Below, piece after piece: positions 25,355-34,047 of a stretch of 64,000 nucleotides of DNA (positions within the stretch are counted from its first letter, which is position 1; every line of letters begins with the position of its first letter). Both the position numbers and the translations under genes were made by a program. The stretch covers positions 47,912 to 111,911 of the forward strand of contig JAFVHU010000085.1 in assembly GCA_017474385.1 (NCBI GenBank), read 5' to 3'. Under the pieces are notes generated by a model. That model had not been told where the DNA came from, did no database searches, and saw nothing but the letters and a program-made list of their open reading frames with translations. Origin of the DNA: Afipia sp. (lineage in GTDB: Bacteria > Pseudomonadota > Alphaproteobacteria > Rhizobiales > Xanthobacteraceae).

Positions 25355-26323
25355 TTACAGCGATCTCTTGAAATAATGGGCGATTTCGCCGACGACGCCG
25401 CGGCGGAAGGTCAGCACGCAGATCACGAAGATCGCGCCCTGAATCACCGTGACCCACTGCCCGAAGCCGGCCAGATACTGCTGCATGGCGATGATGACGA
25501 AGGCGCCGACAACAGGTCCGAACACGGTGCCGAGGCCCCCGACCAGCGTCATCAGCACGACTTCGCCGGACATGGTCCAGTGCACGTCGGTCAGCGACGC
25601 ATTCTGCGCCACGAACACCTTCACCGCGCCGGCCAGTCCCGCCAGCGTGCCCGACAGGATGAATGCGAGCAGCTTGTACTGGTCGGTCTTGTAGCCGAGC
25701 GAGATCGCGCGCTGTTCGTTCTCGCGGATCGATTTCAGCACCTCGCCGAACGGCGAGTTGATGGCCCGGTAGATCACCAGGAAGCCGAGCAGGAAGATCG
25801 CCAGCACCACGTAATAGAGCGTGGTCGGCTTCGACAGGTTGAACACGCCGAACATCATGCCCTGCGGAATGCCCTGGATGCCGTCTTCGCCGTGGGTGAA
25901 CGGCGTCTGCAGATAGATGAAGAACAGGAGCTGCGAGAGCGCCAGCGTGATCATCGCAAAGTAGATGCCCTGCCGGCGGATCGCGATCAGTCCAGTCACC
26001 ACGCTCAGCGCGGCCGCGGCAACAACGCCGAGGATGATGCCGATCTCGGGTGACACGCCCCACACCTTCAGCGCATGCGCGGTCACGTAACCCGCCGTGC
26101 CGAGGAACATCGCGTGGCCGAACGACAAGAGACCGCTGTAGCCGATCAGCAGATTGAAGGCGCAGGCGAACAGCGCGAAGCACAGCGCCTGCATTACGAA
26201 ATACGGATAGAGCCCCGTCAGCGGCACGATGGCCAGCAGACCCGCCATGATCACGAACGCGATCATCTCGTCGGTTGTGGAGCGGCCCTTCACGGGAGCG
26301 GCGTTATCGGTGATTGTGGTCAT
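25355..26323 (-). CDS. livM: Branched-chain amino-acid type ABC transporter permease (LivM)
   Basis: A 322-residue permease with 8-10 predicted helices. The LivM signature AINSPFGEVLKSIRENEQRAISLGYKTDQYKLLAFILSGTLAGLAGA (coupling-helix region) is near residues 187-235, and GLLSFGHAMFLGTAGYVTAHAL lies near 68. This is the last gene of a five-gene liv set read right to left: livG, livF, solute receptor, livH, livM. It starts one base after the livH stop, a strong sign of translational coupling. The substrate could be branched-chain amino acids, amides, urea or aromatic compounds. Confidence 0.93.
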   Translation of the reverse strand: MTTITDNAAPVKGRSTTDEMIAFVIMAGLLAIVPLTGLYPYFVMQALCFALFACAFNLLIGYSGLLSFGHAMFLGTAGYVTAHALKVWGVSPEIGIILGVVAAAALSVVTGLIAIRRQGIYFAMITLALSQLLFFIYLQTPFTHGEDGIQGIPQGMMFGVFNLSKPTTLYYVVLAIFLLGFLVIYRAINSPFGEVLKSIRENEQRAISLGYKTDQYKLLAFILSGTLAGLAGAVKVFVAQNASLTDVHWTMSGEVVLMTLVGGLGTVFGPVVGAFVIIAMQQYLAGFGQWVTVIQGAIFVICVLTFRRGVVGEIAHYFKRSL

Positions 26324-26324
26324 G

Positions 26325-27188
26325 TTAGTTCGCCCGCCCCGTCAGTCCTGTCGGCTTCACGAGGAGCACCAGCACCATCAGCACGAAGACCACGGTGTTG
26401 GACGCCTCGGGATAGAAATACTTGGTCAGGCCTTCGATCACGCCGAGCGCGAATCCGGTGATGATCGAGCCCATAATCGATCCCATGCCGCCGATCACCA
26501 CGACGGCGAACACGACGATGATGAGATCCGCACCCATCAGCGGACGCACCTGGTTGATCGGCGCCGAGAGCACGCCGGCCAGCGCGGCGAGACCGACGCC
26601 AAGACCGTAGGTCAGCGTGATCATGCGCGGCACGTTGATGCCGAAGGCGCGCACCAGTGTCGGATTTTCGGTAGCGGCGCGGAGATAAGCGCCGAGCCGC
26701 GTGCGCTCGATCAGGTACCAGGTCGCGATACACACAATGAGCGAGAAGATAACGACCCAACCGCGGTAGATCGGCAGGTACATGAAGCCGAGATTGACGC
26801 CGCCCTTGAGAATATCGGGAATGGCGTAAGGCAGTCCGGACGATCCGAAATAGTTCTGGAACACGCCCTGAATGATCAGCGCCAGGCCGAAGGTCAGCAA
26901 CAGGCCGTACAGATGGTCGAGGCCCGTCAGCCATTGCAGCATGGTGCGCTCAAGGAAGATGCCGAACGCGCCGACGATCAGCGGCGACAGGATCAGCGCC
27001 CACCAGTAGTTGATGCCGAAAAGGTTCAAAAGGAAATATGCGACGAACGCGCCCATCATATAGAGCGCGCCGTGCGCAAAATTGATGATGTTGAGCATCC
27101 CGAAGATGACGGCCAGCCCAAGACTAAGCAGCGCGTAAAACGAGCCGTTGATCAGTCCGACCAGAAGCTGGGCGTAGAGAGCTTGCAT
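26325..27188 (-). CDS. livH: Branched-chain amino-acid type ABC transporter permease (LivH)
   Basis: A 287-residue permease whose start LYAQLLVGLINGSFYALLSLGLAVIFGMLNIINFAHGALYMMGAF is the LivH fold, with the NFAHG motif. The EAA-like coupling loop RTRLGAYLRAATENPTLVRAFGINVPRM is at about 165-192. RPTGLTGRAN closes the protein. It is fourth in the liv set, 78 bases downstream of the solute-receptor gene, with a strong hairpin in between (27234-27258). Confidence 0.93.
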   Translation of the reverse strand: MQALYAQLLVGLINGSFYALLSLGLAVIFGMLNIINFAHGALYMMGAFVAYFLLNLFGINYWWALILSPLIVGAFGIFLERTMLQWLTGLDHLYGLLLTFGLALIIQGVFQNYFGSSGLPYAIPDILKGGVNLGFMYLPIYRGWVVIFSLIVCIATWYLIERTRLGAYLRAATENPTLVRAFGINVPRMITLTYGLGVGLAALAGVLSAPINQVRPLMGADLIIVVFAVVVIGGMGSIMGSIITGFALGVIEGLTKYFYPEASNTVVFVLMVLVLLVKPTGLTGRAN

Positions 27189-27233
27189 CGTATCGATTCT
27201 TTCGCGCGCAGTTGGAGGCGGTATTGAGAGAAG

Positions 27234-27258
27234 GCCCGGCGGCGTGAAGCCGCCGGGC
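27234..27258 (-). promoter_or_regulatory. Intercistronic hairpin between receptor and livH genes
   Basis: A perfect 10-bp GC stem (GCCCGGCGGC / GCCGCCGGGC) with a five-base loop, positioned 8 bases after the receptor stop codon. No poly-T follows on the transcribed strand. It may protect the upstream message and thereby give excess receptor over permease, as seen in other transporter operons; this is inference. Confidence 0.55.
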
Positions 27259-27266
27259 GATTGCGA

Positions 27267-28487
27267 TTACTTCTTCACCAGCGGGCAAACGCTTTCGGAC
27301 AGCGGCCGGAAAGCCTGATCGGCAGGCGTGGTGCCAACCAGCTTGTAGTAATCCCACGGGCCCTTCGACTCTGAAGGCTTCTTCACCTCGAAGAGATAGG
27401 CTGGCTGGATCTTGCGGCCGTTCGGCTGAATCAGGCCCTTGCCGAACAGCGGATCGTCGGTCGGCATCTCTTTCATCTTGGCGACGACCTTGGCGCCGTC
27501 ATGCGGATTGCCGCCCATCGCTTCGAGCGCCTTGAAGTAGTGCATCAGACTGGCATAGACGCCCGCCTGCACCATGGTCGGCATGGCCTTGTTCTTCATG
27601 CGCTCCGAATAGCGCTTGGAGAATTCGCGGGTCTGGTCGTTCAAGTCCCAGTAGAAGGTCTCGGTGAAGTTCAGGCCCTGCGCAACATTCAGGCCGAGCG
27701 AATTGACGTCGCTGATGAACATCAACATACCGGCAAGCTTCTGTCCGCCCTTGACGATGCCGAATTCAGCGGCCTGCTTGATGGAGTTCGTGGTGTCGCC
27801 GCCGGCATTCGCGAGACCGACGATCTTCGCCTTCGAGGCCTGCGCCTGAAGCAGGAAGGACGAGAAGTCGGAAGAGTTCAGCGGATGCTTGACGCCGCCG
27901 AGAACCTTGCCGCCCGCCTTGGTCACAGCCGTCGTGGTGTCACGCTCGAGCGCAGCACCGAACGCATAGTCGGCAGTCAGGAAGAACCAGGTGTCGCCGC
28001 CGGCCTTGACCAGCGCTGTGCCGGTGCTGTTGGCCAGCATGTAGGTGTCGTAGGTCCAGTGAACGACGTTCGGCGAACACTGGGAATTGGTCAGATCCGA
28101 CGACGCAGCGCCGGAGTTGAGCATGATGGCGTTCTTTTCGGTGACGACGTTCTTCACTGCCAGGGCGACGCCGGAGTTCAGCACGTCGACGATCACGTCG
28201 ACCTTTTCGACGTCGATCCACTGCCGGGTCGTCGTGGTGCCGACGTCCGGCTTGTTCTGGTGGTCGGCCGAAATGACGTCGATCTTCCAGCCCTTTTTGG
28301 TAAGACCGGAATCCTCGACCGCCATCTGCGCGGCAAGGGTCGAACCCGGCCCGCCCACGTCGGCGTAAAGCCCGGACATGTCGGTCAGGTTTCCGATCTT
28401 GACGACCTTATCCTGTGCGAAGGCGCCGGTTCCTGCGCCGATCATCAGCGCGGTACCCAGCATGAGTGCCGAAATCGTGTTTTTCAT
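27267..28487 (-). CDS. LivK-type ABC transporter substrate-binding protein
   Basis: A 406-residue periplasmic type I binding protein with a signal peptide (MKNTISALMLGTALMIGAGTGAFAQDK). The mature part begins VVKIGNLTDMSGLYADVGGPGSTLAAQMAVEDS, the usual opening of this family, followed by VEKVDVIVDVLNSGVALAVKNVVTEKNAIMLNSGA. FLTADYAFGAALERDTT and QAGVYASLMHYFKALEAMGGN are also typical. The ligand cannot be told; members of this subgroup often bind aromatic acids, urea or amides. It lies between livF and livH on the same strand. Confidence 0.92.
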   Translation of the reverse strand: MKNTISALMLGTALMIGAGTGAFAQDKVVKIGNLTDMSGLYADVGGPGSTLAAQMAVEDSGLTKKGWKIDVISADHQNKPDVGTTTTRQWIDVEKVDVIVDVLNSGVALAVKNVVTEKNAIMLNSGAASSDLTNSQCSPNVVHWTYDTYMLANSTGTALVKAGGDTWFFLTADYAFGAALERDTTTAVTKAGGKVLGGVKHPLNSSDFSSFLLQAQASKAKIVGLANAGGDTTNSIKQAAEFGIVKGGQKLAGMLMFISDVNSLGLNVAQGLNFTETFYWDLNDQTREFSKRYSERMKNKAMPTMVQAGVYASLMHYFKALEAMGGNPHDGAKVVAKMKEMPTDDPLFGKGLIQPNGRKIQPAYLFEVKKPSESKGPWDYYKLVGTTPADQAFRPLSESVCPLVKK

Positions 28488-28560
28488 TATCTTTCCCTCC
28501 TGGATGCCGCTTGTTGCGGCGTTGTCGTTACTCTTGGACTTTCTGTTCTAAAAGTTGCCG

Positions 28561-29277
28561 TTACACACCGAGATAGGTGTGCAGTTTCTCCATGTTGGCC
28601 TGGAGCTCTGAGTTCGCGAATGTGTCGATGATCTTGCCGTGCTCGACGATGTAGTAGCGATCGGCGACCGTCGAGGCGAAACGGAAATTCTGCTCGACCA
28701 GAAGGATCGTGAAGCCTTCCGCCTTCAGGCGTTTGATCATGTGCCCGATCTGCTGGATGATGACCGGCGCGAGACCTTCGGTCGGCTCGTCCAGCATCAG
28801 GAAGCGAGCACCGGTGCGCAGGATACGCGCGATCGCCAGCATCTGCTGCTCGCCGCCGGACAGCTTCGTGCCCTGGCTGCTGAGGCGTTCCTTCAGATTG
28901 GGAAACAGTTCGAAGATCTGATCGAGCGTCATGCCGCCGCTACGGATGATCGGCGGCAGCAGCAGGTTTTCCTTGACGTCGAGGCTCGAAAAAATACCGC
29001 GCTCCTCCGGACAGAACGCGACGCCGAGACGCGCGATCTTCTCGGCCGGCAGCCGGATCAGATCCGTGCCCTCGAACGACACCGAACCGGTGCGCTTGCC
29101 GATGATGCCCATGATCGACTTGAGCGTCGATGTCTTGCCGGCGCCGTTGCGGCCGAGCAGCGTCACGACCTCCCCCGGACGAACGTCGAAATTGATGCCG
29201 TGAAGGATGTGGGACTCGCCGTACCACGCCTCGAGATTCTTGACGGTCAGGACCGGGGAGCCTGCGGCGTTATTCAT
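28561..29277 (-). CDS. livF: Branched-chain amino-acid type ABC transporter ATPase (LivF)
   Basis: A 238-residue ATPase: Walker A GRNGAGKTSTLKSIMG near residues 40-55, signature LSGGEQQMLAIARIL, Walker B LMLDEPTEGL. The C-terminal FRFASTVADRYYIVEHGKIIDTFANSEL is of the LivF type. ATG 29277 overlaps the livG stop (ATGAATAA) and has GGAG 8 bases upstream; a TTG at 29289 is less likely. Confidence 0.94.
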   Translation of the reverse strand: MNNAAGSPVLTVKNLEAWYGESHILHGINFDVRPGEVVTLLGRNGAGKTSTLKSIMGIIGKRTGSVSFEGTDLIRLPAEKIARLGVAFCPEERGIFSSLDVKENLLLPPIIRSGGMTLDQIFELFPNLKERLSSQGTKLSGGEQQMLAIARILRTGARFLMLDEPTEGLAPVIIQQIGHMIKRLKAEGFTILLVEQNFRFASTVADRYYIVEHGKIIDTFANSELQANMEKLHTYLGV

Positions 29278-30025
29278 GGCCGGCTCCAAGATAGGCTTCC
29301 TTGACCTGCGGATGCTTGGTGAGCGTGGCGTAGTCGCCTTCTGCCAGCACCTTGCCGCGTGTCAGCACGGTGATCGTATCGGACAGGTGGGCGACGACAT
29401 TCAGATTATGTTCGACCATCAGGATCGTATACTTCTGCGAGATGCGCTTGATCAGCGTGGCGACCTTGTCGATGTCTTCATGGCCCATGCCGGCCATCGG
29501 TTCGTCGAGCAGCATCATTTCCGGATCGAGCGCCAGCGTGGTGGCGATCTCCAGCGCCCGCTTGCGGCCGTAGGGCATTTCCACCGCCGGCGTATTCGCG
29601 AATTCGCTCAGGCCGACATCGTCGAGCAGTTCCCGCGCTCGGCCATTGAAGCGGTCGAGGACGGATTTCGAGCGCCAGAAGTCGAATGAACTGCCGTGCT
29701 GGCGCTGCAAGGCGACGCGGACGTTTTCCAGCGCAGTGAGGTGCGGAAACACCGCCGAAATCTGGAAGGAACGGACCAGGCCCAGGCGCGCCACATCAGC
29801 AGGCGCCATCGCGGTGATGTCCTGCCCCTTGTAGCGAATCTCGCCGCGCGTCGGTTTCAGGAACTTGGTCAGCAGATTGAAGCATGTCGTCTTCCCGGCC
29901 CCGTTCGGGCCGATCAGCGCATGAATGCTGCCGCGGCGAACCCTCAGATTGACGTCGCTCACGGCCACAAAGCCCGCGAACTCCTTGGTCAACCCGCTGG
30001 TTTCAAGGATGAACTCATCAGACAA
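29270..30025 (-). CDS. livG: Branched-chain amino-acid type ABC transporter ATPase (LivG)
   Basis: A 251-residue ATPase: LTKEFAGFVAVSDVNLRVRRGSIHALIGPNGAGKTTCFNLLT carries Walker A near 37-46. LivG-specific FISAVFPHLTALENVRVALQRQ, the signature MPYGRKRALEIATTLAL (YGRKR in place of the usual LSGGQ), and MLLDEPMAGM follow. The unusual signature is normal for LivG. It opens the liv operon, starting at TTG 30025 with a G-rich ribosome binding site. Confidence 0.93.
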   Translation of the reverse strand: MSDEFILETSGLTKEFAGFVAVSDVNLRVRRGSIHALIGPNGAGKTTCFNLLTKFLKPTRGEIRYKGQDITAMAPADVARLGLVRSFQISAVFPHLTALENVRVALQRQHGSSFDFWRSKSVLDRFNGRARELLDDVGLSEFANTPAVEMPYGRKRALEIATTLALDPEMMLLDEPMAGMGHEDIDKVATLIKRISQKYTILMVEHNLNVVAHLSDTITVLTRGKVLAEGDYATLTKHPQVKEAYLGAGHE

Positions 30026-30370
30026 GCAATTTCCCCCTGTCAGCCTTCACGCAGGTTCTCCCCCCACGCGTGACCGTTTTGGTTGCCGCGCTCCTCGGCC
30101 GTTTAGCCGCCCCCGCACCGCACTCGGCCGGGAATATGCAGCGAATTGTTAGCGATGCGCAAGCTGCAATGCTGCCCAGCGAATACTGCGTAATCTGCAA
30201 AAAGTATAGCGCCTCCTATTATCTAGGGCGTGAAGTTCACCTTCCGGGTGCCTGGAAACACTTCGTTAAGCCTAATATTCGCCCAAGCCCCCTCTTCACC
30301 AAATATTCCGACCGAAGACCGATGATTGCTGGCAAGGACTTTCCCTAATTTCCATCGGGAGCCTTCGGCC
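30026..30370. other. Divergent intergenic region between livG and the PAS gene
   Basis: 345 bases without a convincing gene. It must hold the promoters of the liv operon (leftward) and of the PAS-protein gene (rightward). A Cys-containing short frame inside it (about 30136-30345) has no family match that I recognise. No clear palindrome or terminator was found. Confidence 0.5.
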
Positions 30371-30973
30371 ATGGATTTCGAAAGTGCAAGTCCGGCTATC
30401 GTAAAGTCGATCAAGCAGCGCGAGCTCCTGAATTTCTGGCTGCGGCTTTATGCCAGGCACGAACGCCTGCCGGCATTCGACGACTACCGTCCTGAACGCC
30501 TCGCCGATGAGAGAGAGGATATGGTCTATATCGTCGTCGACGGAACTGCCGATGCTCCCCGGTTTTTCATCGAAAGCGACGGCGACCGGATGTCGATTGC
30601 CTTCGGAACCGCCGGCAAGGGCCGCGACCTCGAGGAATACATGGGGGTCAAGCTCGCGCCGGTCGTGATGCCGGTCTACCGCGAATGTGTCCGGCGGCGG
30701 CTCCCGGTGTTTACGATCTCGCAGATCAACGATCTTTACGGCCGCAAGGTCGATTACGAGCGGCTGCTGATGCCTTTTTCGGACGGCGCCGAGGTCACCC
30801 GGATCATCGCATCGCTGAAGACGATATCCGACGACGGCGGCTTCGAGATCAGAAACCTGATGCGCGCAAATGACGTGCCGCCGAGCTACAAATTGCGCAC
30901 CGTCATCGACCGGGACCTGTTTCACAAGCTGCCCGGCCGGATCGCGCCCGGCGACACCATCGAGTTTGTCTAG
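30371..30973 (+). CDS. PAS domain-containing protein (PAS_5/DUF1413-like alphaproteobacterial type)
   Basis: A 200-residue soluble protein: IKQRELLNFWLRLYARHERLPAFDDYRPERLADEREDMVYIVVDGTADAPRFFIESDGDRM is the opening of a small single-PAS family widespread in alphaproteobacteria, related to MopJ-type proteins that affect motility and stress. The core continues with LAPVVMPVYRECVRRRLPVFTISQINDLYGRKVDYERLLMPF, giving a PAS beta-sheet. No kinase, GGDEF or HTH domain is attached, so it presumably works by protein contact. ATG 30371 has GGGAG about 10 bases upstream. A hairpin with a T tract follows at 31006-31038. Confidence 0.85.
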   Translation: MDFESASPAIVKSIKQRELLNFWLRLYARHERLPAFDDYRPERLADEREDMVYIVVDGTADAPRFFIESDGDRMSIAFGTAGKGRDLEEYMGVKLAPVVMPVYRECVRRRLPVFTISQINDLYGRKVDYERLLMPFSDGAEVTRIIASLKTISDDGGFEIRNLMRANDVPPSYKLRTVIDRDLFHKLPGRIAPGDTIEFV

Positions 30974-31005
30974 ACCCGATCCCAACTACAGAGATCCATC
31001 CGTCC

Positions 31006-31038
31006 GTCCCCGCGTAAGCGGGGACCCGCGTTTTTTTT
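31006..31038 (+). terminator. Terminator after the PAS gene
   Basis: An 8-bp stem GTCCCCGC / GCGGGGAC with a GTAA tetraloop, followed after CCGCG by eight T. A second hairpin, ATTCCCGC..GCGGGAAT, lies at 31049-31068. These also resemble the short REP hairpins of this genome, so a double role is possible. Confidence 0.7.
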
Positions 31039-31100
31039 GAAGTGCCGGATTCCCGCTCTCGCGGGAATGAGCGAAGAGAGCGTGTTTCAATTTTCAGAAA

Positions 31101-32432
31101 TCACACCTTCGCGCGGATGTGCTCCATCTCCTCGCCAAGTTCGATGGGATGCGCCATCGCCTCGTGCAGCTTGTCCTTGTCGAGTTCGCCTTCCCAGCGG
31201 CTGATCACCACGGTGGCGACGCCGTTTCCGATCAGGTTGGTCAGCGCGCGGCACTCGCTCATGAACTTGTCGATACCGACCAGGATGGCCAGCGACGCGA
31301 TCGGAATATCCGGCACGATCGCAAGCGTGGCGGCCAGCGTGATAAAGCCTGCGCCGGTCACGCCTGATGCGCCTTTCGAGGTGATGATCGCGATACCGAG
31401 AATGCCAAGCTCCTGCCAGATCGTCAGGTGCGTGTTGGTCGCCTGCGCAAGGAACAACGTCGCCAGCGTCATGTAGATGTTGGTGCCGTCGAGATTGAAG
31501 CTGTATCCGGTCGGGATCACGAGACCGACCACGCCGCGCGACGCGCCGAGCCGCTCCATCTTGGTGATCATGTTGGGCAGCACAGTCTCCGATGAACTTG
31601 TGCCGAGCACGATCAGAAGCTCATCCTTGATGTAGGCGATGAAGCGCAGGATGGAGAATCCCGAGAAACGCGCGATGCCGCCGAGCACCAGAAGGACAAA
31701 AAGCACGCTGGTGAGATAGAACGTGCCGATCAGCGCCACCAGATTCCATAGCGCACCGAGCCCGTAAGCGCCGACGGTGAAAGCCATCGCACCGAATGCG
31801 CCGATCGGCGCCGCGCGGACGATGATGCGGATCACGCCGAAGAAGACTTTCGCGGCCATGTCGATGGCATGCGCGATCGGCTCGCCGACCGGCCCCATAA
31901 AGGCAATGGCGAAGCCCGACAGGATGGAGACCAACAGCACCTGCAGCAGATCGCCATTCGCCAGAGCGCCGATGAAACTGTTGGGAATGATCGCCATCAG
32001 GTGCGCGACGATCCCGTCTTCACTCGCCTTGTGCACGTAGGTCGCGACCGCTTTCGGATCGAGCGTCGCAGGATCGATGTTGAAGCCGCTGCCGGGCTGG
32101 ACGATTTCGCCAACCACGAGGCCGACGAGCAGCGCAATGGTCGAGACGACTTCAAAATACAGCAGCGCCTTGAGGCCCACGCGGCCGACGCGCTTGAGAT
32201 CGCCCATCGAGGAAATGCCGTGCACCACCGTGCAGAAGATCACAGGCGCGATCATCATCTTGATTAGCGAGATAAAGCCGTCGCCGAGCGGCTTCAGCGC
32301 CTTGCCGGTGCCGGGATAGAAATGCCCGACCAGAATACCGAGTGCGATGGCGATCAGCACCTGGATGTAGAGAATGGAATACCAGGGCGATCGTGTTGAG
32401 GCCGGTACTGAGGGCGCGGCGGTCACTGTCAT
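31101..32432 (-). CDS. dctA: C4-dicarboxylate transporter DctA
   Basis: A 443-residue member of the dicarboxylate/cation symporter family for succinate, fumarate and malate. [26 protein letters not shown] begins helix 1; the serine-rich re-entrant loop [24 protein letters not shown] and the metal/substrate motif [30 protein letters not shown] are both present. [20 protein letters not shown] is the second re-entrant hairpin. ATG 32432 has AGGA upstream; upstream in-frame residues to 32504 look like non-protein. No DctBD kinase-regulator pair is adjacent, so regulation must be distant or different. Confidence 0.95.
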   Translation of the reverse strand: MTVTAAPSVPASTRSPWYSILYIQVLIAIALGILVGHFYPGTGKALKPLGDGFISLIKMMIAPVIFCTVVHGISSMGDLKRVGRVGLKALLYFEVVSTIALLVGLVVGEIVQPGSGFNIDPATLDPKAVATYVHKASEDGIVAHLMAIIPNSFIGALANGDLLQVLLVSILSGFAIAFMGPVGEPIAHAIDMAAKVFFGVIRIIVRAAPIGAFGAMAFTVGAYGLGALWNLVALIGTFYLTSVLFVLLVLGGIARFSGFSILRFIAYIKDELLIVLGTSSSETVLPNMITKMERLGASRGVVGLVIPTGYSFNLDGTNIYMTLATLFLAQATNTHLTIWQELGILGIAIITSKGASGVTGAGFITLAATLAIVPDIPIASLAILVGIDKFMSECRALTNLIGNGVATVVISRWEGELDKDKLHEAMAHPIELGEEMEHIRAKV

Positions 32433-32604
32433 AAGAGATATCCTGAGGGAGGAACGCGAACGGTAAAATGGCACGTCCGGCGACGGTGCGCCAGAACGCC
32501 GCACCCCTCAAGGAAAATTCGCGGATCAACGATATTTTATGGGCTATTCGCGCCAGGCATGGGTCGAAGCCTTGACCACATCGGTGGCGGCTGCTTGCGC
32601 GGGC

Positions 32605-32952
32605 CTACCGGACCGCCGCCGCGTAGTTCTCCGGCTTGAAGCCCACCAGCAGCTTGCCGCCAACATCAAGGACAGGACGCTTGATCATGGATGGCTGGGC
32701 GAGCATCAGCGCCATCGCTTTTTTCTCGGTCAGGTTTGTCTTGTCGGCGTCGGGAAGTTTACGGAACGTGGTTCCCGCACGGTTCAGCAAAGTCTCCCAG
32801 CCGACGGCCTTGCTCCAGCGTGCAAGGTGGTCCTTGTCGACGCCTGCCGTCTTGTAATCATGAAAGCTGTAGTCGACGCCGTGCTTGTCCAGCCACGCGC
32901 GGGCTTTCTTCATCGTGTCGCAGTTCTTGATGCCGTAGATGGTGATGGACAA
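32605..32952 (-). CDS. ArsC/Spx family reductase-like protein (YffB type)
   Basis: A 115-residue thioredoxin-fold protein with a single active-site cysteine in ITIYGIKNCDTMKKARAWLDKHGVDYSFHDYKTAG, the opening of the YffB/ArsC-like family. A conserved Arg in IKRPVLDVGGKLLVGFKPENY lies near residue 93. It may be a glutaredoxin-dependent reductase of unknown substrate; real arsenate reductases differ in detail. I selected TTG 32952 because GAGGGG precedes it by 6 bases, whereas the TTG at 32958 is abutting that site. Confidence 0.85.
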   Translation of the reverse strand: MSITIYGIKNCDTMKKARAWLDKHGVDYSFHDYKTAGVDKDHLARWSKAVGWETLLNRAGTTFRKLPDADKTNLTEKKAMALMLAQPSMIKRPVLDVGGKLLVGFKPENYAAAVR

Positions 32953-32988
32953 GTTCAACCCCTCGCATTTCTGAATCAGGATTTAGCG

Positions 32989-33594
32989 CTACAGCGGCCA
33001 GCGCGCGAGATGAATGTGCTTGCGCCTACGGAGAAGGCTGTGGACCAGAACGAAATCGGTCACGGTCCAGCCAAATGCTTCAATCGGTTGCTCATCCACC
33101 AGCCGCCTGTCGTAAAGCAGCGTCATGTGCGGCGTGAAATGCCGTGTCGCCCACCGTCCAAGTCCAGCTCTTCTCATTGCTTCGCCAACGGCGCGGTGAA
33201 GCATTGGCAGCGCCACAATGTCCCTGCCTGCCCGCAGCACAAAGGGCCTCGTCTTTTTCTTGTTGGGAAAACTCAAGGCGCGATTAAAGCTGATCTCGAA
33301 CGGCGGCATGGAAACCGCCGGTACCGCCGCGCAAACCGTCTCGACAAGTTTCTGAGGCAAACCGTTGTATGCGCCGAGATAGTGCAGCGTGACATGGAGC
33401 CTGCACGGTGAAAGCGCCTCGCCCCTCAGTCCGTGGCTGTAACGAAGCTGCTGAATCAGGTCGCTGATGCGATCAGCCGTGGCCGCCGGTGGAACGAGGG
33501 CCAGGAACAATCCGTCAGTTGGCTCGGGCAGAGCCTGACGCTCAAACCCTTGAAAAACAAGCTGTTCGGGCATGATTTGAATCTCGTTACGCAT
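32989..33594 (-). CDS. thpR: 2'-5' RNA ligase/cyclic phosphodiesterase-like protein (ThpR)
   Basis: A 201-residue protein of the 2H phosphoesterase superfamily, with two HxT motifs: HVTLHYLG near 67-74 and HMTLLYDR near 155-162, both required for 2',3'-cyclic phosphodiester hydrolysis or the 2'-5' ligase reaction. The opening GLFLALVPPAATADRISDLIQQLRYSHGLRGEALSP is the family's standard start. It probably processes RNA 2',3'-cyclic ends, though tRNA is the suggested substrate of E. coli homologues. It lies upstream of the ArsC-like gene on the same strand, with a 30-base gap, so they may be co-transcribed. Confidence 0.87.
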   Translation of the reverse strand: MRNEIQIMPEQLVFQGFERQALPEPTDGLFLALVPPAATADRISDLIQQLRYSHGLRGEALSPCRLHVTLHYLGAYNGLPQKLVETVCAAVPAVSMPPFEISFNRALSFPNKKKTRPFVLRAGRDIVALPMLHRAVGEAMRRAGLGRWATRHFTPHMTLLYDRRLVDEQPIEAFGWTVTDFVLVHSLLRRRKHIHLARWPL

Positions 33595-33675
33595 CAGAAC
33601 AAACAGCGAACATTCTTGCAGGCAGGTTCAAGATGCAAGCGGACTTTTGGACTTGACTGTCAGGTCGCCAAATCG

Positions 33676-33697
33676 TATTTAAGCATTTACTTAAATA
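33676..33697. promoter_or_regulatory. ArsR-type operator overlapping the regulator promoter
   Basis: A 22-bp inverted repeat TATTTAAG-CATTTA-CTTAAATA (8-6-8). It ends 11 bases upstream of the ArsR start codon and is AT-rich in a GC-rich region, matching where the ArsR protein should bind for autoregulation. The pairing is direct; the assignment to this regulator is inference. Confidence 0.7.
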
Positions 33698-33708
33698 TAG
33701 GTTGAGCC

Positions 33709-34047
33709 ATGCCAGCAGACGCTCTCGACATGACCTTCAAGGCTCTCGCCGACCCCACGCGGCGCGCGATCCTCGCCCGCCTCGCGCTCGGCGAGACCTC
33801 CGTGCAGGAACTGGCGAAGCCGTTCGACATGAGCCTCCCGGCCGTTTCCCAGCATCTGAAAGTTCTGGAGACCGCGGGCCTCGTCACGCGCGGGCGCTCG
33901 GCGCAGTGGCGGCCCTGCCGTCTTGAGCCGAAGGCGCTGAAGGAAGCGACCGAGTGGCTCGATCAATATCGGCAGTTCTGGGAGGAGAGCTTCGGCAAGC
34001 TCGATCTGTATTTGAAAGACATCCAGTCAAAGGAAACCGACACATGA
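33709..34047 (+). CDS. ArsR family transcriptional regulator
   Basis: A 112-residue winged-helix repressor: DMTFKALADPTRRAILARLALGETSVQELAKPFDMSLPAVSQHLKVLETAGLVTRGRSAQWRPCRLEPKAL. This is the subgroup paired with AHSA1/SRPBCC proteins rather than the metal-sensing group, as there is no metal-binding Cys-x-Cys. Its stop overlaps the start of the next gene (ATGA), a sign of translational coupling. A 22-bp palindrome at 33676-33697 lies in the promoter region. Confidence 0.93.
   Translation: MPADALDMTFKALADPTRRAILARLALGETSVQELAKPFDMSLPAVSQHLKVLETAGLVTRGRSAQWRPCRLEPKALKEATEWLDQYRQFWEESFGKLDLYLKDIQSKETDT

Noticed and set aside
30070-30348. Short frame with an EYCVICKKYSASYY segment in the livG-PAS gap
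   Set aside because: No ribosome site, no family recognised, codon use unlike neighbours; kept only as non-coding.
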